Of a DNA stretch of 64,000 nucleotides, positions 61,463-64,000 are shown piece after piece. The stretch is taken from contig CAWUHX010000144.1 in assembly GCA_963922205.1 (NCBI GenBank), positions 744,001 to 808,000 of the forward strand, in the 5' to 3' direction. Position 1 is the first letter of the stretch, and each line of letters starts with the position of its first letter. The notes beneath the pieces are model-generated. The model was given only the letters and a program-made list of their open reading frames with translations, was not told the DNA's origin and searched no databases. The stretch comes from Romanomermis culicivorax (Eukaryota; Nematoda; Enoplea; Mermithida; Mermithidae). Made by a program: the position numbers and the translations under genes.

Positions 61463-62241
61463 TCAGGGATATCGACATTTATATACCGTGAAACCGTGAA
61501 CAGAACATAACAAAAGATGTTTTGGTTTGTGAGACTTGTGGCCAGTTGACCGAAATAGTGTCTCTTGGGAACTTAAGGACTGTGCTGATCTGCTATCCAC
61601 GTTAAGGTTCCGTGGGTCTGAGCTGTTCAGCTGACCCTGTGCGTCGTTGCTTAGAACTGGGCTGAACAGTTGTTTCTGTGGCACAACTAAGGTTTGGCTG
61701 AGAAACTGTCTCCCAAGCCAACTCAGTGTCAGCTTCTCGTTCATTCATCGCACTTTGTTACTCATTGTACTCACATTTCGCTGTACAAAATCTGACCCGC
61801 AATGAACCTTTCCTATTTTACTCGCATACATCTGCATTGAATCGTGAAGAACCGCAGTGTCAGACCTAACATATATATTGTTTCGGCTAATATGTCGCAG
61901 CGTCCTGTGACGAAACAAATCTAAAGAGTTCTCAGTATATGTTGATTTCAGACTCAACATTGCTGAAAATCGAAGAAAATGGGGTACTCTCCCAGTTGTG
62001 TGTTGTTTTTCTTAAAAAGGTGGAAATGCCTATTTGTGAGCACTTTCGTGCTTGATGTCACTAGACTGTCATCCTTCAACGCCTGTTTTTGCTCGTGAGT
62101 AGCCTCAGTACCGTTTTGTTGAGTGTTGAGTGAACAGCTACCAGCCCTTTGTTTTTGCACATTCCTTACTCGTGTAGAATTATTCTGAAAAGCAAGCAAG
62201 TTTTTGGAGAACATCGAACTAGTGTGCAGCGCTGGTGCCAC
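61463..62241 (-). other. Three abutting minus-strand ORFs, unrecognised
   Basis: ORFs at 62241-61954, 61960-61745 and 61744-61463 follow each other with almost no gap in a GC-richer patch. They are Ser/Thr/Gln/Asn-rich and show no domain, membrane span or clear splice structure that I recognise. They could be a decayed transposon gene, an exon cluster or chance. Confidence 0.3.
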
Positions 62242-62692
62242 TGTCCCGTGGCTCTAGCCGTGGCTCAGCCTGTTAGGCCATGCGAAGGAAAACCGTTCAT
62301 ATCGTATTAGCCAGTCTGGTTCTTGTGAGATCCAACCACGTCACTGCCAGAGGTTACAGATATCTCAAATAGTTGAAGGCTATAATTTTCACCCCATTTT
62401 ACACATAGTTCAGGCGAAAATACTAAATTTATGAAGTTTTACTACTTGCTTCCAGTTTTACTATTTGGAAGCGTTTCAAAGGCATACCCTAGTGTACAAG
62501 TTCTTCTGGCTAAATTGCATTGAGAGAAAAATGGCAAAAAAATTAAAACAAAAGCGCAGTATAAAAGCCCATGGCCATCACACGGACTACCCCGTCCATG
62601 CCGAAAAAAATGAAAACAATACACAGCCAGCTGTTTTCAATATAAAAATTCTATAAGGACGCCAAAACTAAAGAAACAAAGGTCACAAGAAC
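62242..62692. other. No gene recognised
   Basis: A sequence near 62464 (TTTGGAAGCGTTTCAAAGGC) could be a trace of the 'ACAGACTAT' MITE end. Confidence 0.35.
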
Positions 62693-63112
62693 CATACATA
62701 TAATCGGGGGGAGGGGGGAGTGGAACTATCCAGAAATCGTCGGTCATATGGCTAGCCATTGGGTGATTTCCCACACAGGATTTGCCTATCATACGGCTAG
62801 CCATATGGTAGACACAAGGACCCGTACAGTTTTGGTCGGAAAAATCCTGAAAAATGATTTTTTGAAGAAAAATAATCATTTTTGAACAAAAAATGGTCAA
62901 AAAAATAAATTTTCTTAGCGTTTCGCTCCATAAATACATTTTTAAAGATTTTTTAAACAAAAATTACTATTTTTTGAACTATTTTCGGACATTTTGGTTG
63001 AGAAAATCAAATTTATTTTCTTCAGGAACCCCCCTAAAATTCTGGACAATCGATGACTCTCCGCCCCAGAAAAGTCGCTTGACCCCCAGACCTCGGGGCT
63101 CCATTACATGTC
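62693..63112. mobile_element. hAT-like MITE with G tract (copy 2, inverted relative to copy 1)
   Basis: Its reverse complement aligns with 7808-8220 from end to end: GAGCCCCGAGGTCTGGG against ACGCCCCGAGGTATGGG, the GGGGCGGAG-GTCATCGATTG block, TCCGAAAAT, ATAGTAATTTT and two GGCTAGCC(A/G)TATG motifs. The left end is CATACATATAATCGGGG; the right end is less clear, and no target duplication is certain. Confidence 0.8.
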
Positions 63113-64000
63113 AGAGAGAAATGCACCCCTTGATGTCCTATTTCCGCGAAAAATCCCAGAAATCAAGGGAAATTACGCAAAGTCAAATAGTCCTGAAGAA
63201 ACATCACTCCGCTAACGTCGATTATTGGCCGACCCCCATAGTACTAAGGACCCCTGTTACGTCGCCGACTGATTTAGTCTTCTCAATATTTCATCTTGTT
63301 TCGCCTCCCAAATATTTTATAGCCTATTTAATTTGAGATGATAGACGCAGCAACAGCCCGAAAGTAGGTTCAATTTGATGCTCAATTTTCACTGAGCGAA
63401 AAACTTTATGCTGTATGTAGAAAAACGCTAAATTTCTCCATGATAATGGGCAGGTCAAAATTATTGAAAAATATCATGCTCATCCCCTGTCGATTTTGAC
63501 ATAACTGCATTGATACCTGGGTACTACTCGATAAATTTTGACCATATGACCAGGCCATTTAAAGAAATTTTCAGCTCTTCTTTTTGCAGCGCACTGACGC
63601 AACAATCCTTTCATTTTTTCGTTATTGAATCATTTCACCGCGTCCGTCATTTCAAAATGTATGGAGCATATTCAACACATTCGTCAACTTTTCTTTCACG
63701 CCGTTCCCATTTATGCACCCTGTGCAAAATATTCGAATTGCGCCCTTGCAAAATTTGTATGCGTTTCAGGTTTAGGCGGTAAACTGAAGTTCTTTGTTTG
63801 ATTCGATTTTCAAATGCGAAATCGTCGAATTTCAAGAGGATTCAATACTGGTATCTGATAGTAGTCCGGCTCCATATTGGCTCCATATTTTGCATACTAT
63901 GACCAGTCAAATGTACCAGTGGTTTAACGTACATGTATAGTAGGAATCATTCGTCTTCCGATAGTTGGGCTTCTGCTTTGATCAATAAAAACCCCATTCT
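63113..64000. other. No gene recognised
   Basis: The ORF reading through 62893-63336 is a chance extension across the MITE. Nothing else is identifiable before the right edge. Confidence 0.4.

Noticed and set aside
1-64000. CRISPR arrays, rRNA genes, prophage, bacterial operons
   Set aside because: None seen; spliced genes and transposon content show animal nuclear DNA.

Overview
This is a window of AT-rich animal nuclear DNA with split genes, GT/AG introns and many small transposons. I found no bacterial, viral or organellar features. A nematode is the most likely source. There are two degenerate arrays of the nematode telomere hexamer (GCCTAA/TTAGGC), a perfect RFX/DAF-19-type X-box upstream of an intraflagellar-transport gene, and an astacin protease with three C-terminal ShK domains. 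The long introns and low gene density are unlike Caenorhabditis. I cannot name the species.

Layout. 0.65-5.5 kb (minus): N-terminal 653 codons of IFT172 in 19 exons, running off the left edge. 6.0-11.4 kb (plus): a complete acyl-CoA-binding protein divergent from IFT172, whose 5-kb second intron holds a broken non-LTR retrotransposon and several MITEs. 13.0-19.0 kb (plus): a polypeptide GalNAc-transferase that stops right after its catalytic domain, without the usual lectin domain. 19.1-20.2 kb (minus): three unassigned exons, convergent with it. 23.0-24.0 kb (minus): the main exon of a gustatory-receptor-like 7TM protein. 24-38 kb: no gene recognised; nested MITEs, a decayed PIF/Harbinger transposon, tandem repeats, a perfect 46-bp palindrome and a mariner-like MITE. 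38.0-47.7 kb (plus): a complete 8-exon astacin metalloprotease with three ShK domains, including a 17-nt micro-exon in the zinc site. 48-64 kb: no gene recognised; a cluster of one MITE family and a second PIF/Harbinger transposon carrying a nested hAT-like MITE.

The genes do not form a pathway. IFT172 (cilia) and ACBP (acyl-CoA pool) share a divergent intergenic region. The GalNAc-transferase and astacin act on the secretory route, and the 7TM protein is probably sensory. The richest material is the transposon layer. It includes two nested insertions with readable target duplications, one empty site preserved in a paralogous copy, a TIR element whose core is telomere-like repeat, and families of G-tract MITEs. 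All gene models were built by eye from splice signals, reading phase and family knowledge; no alignment or search was run.
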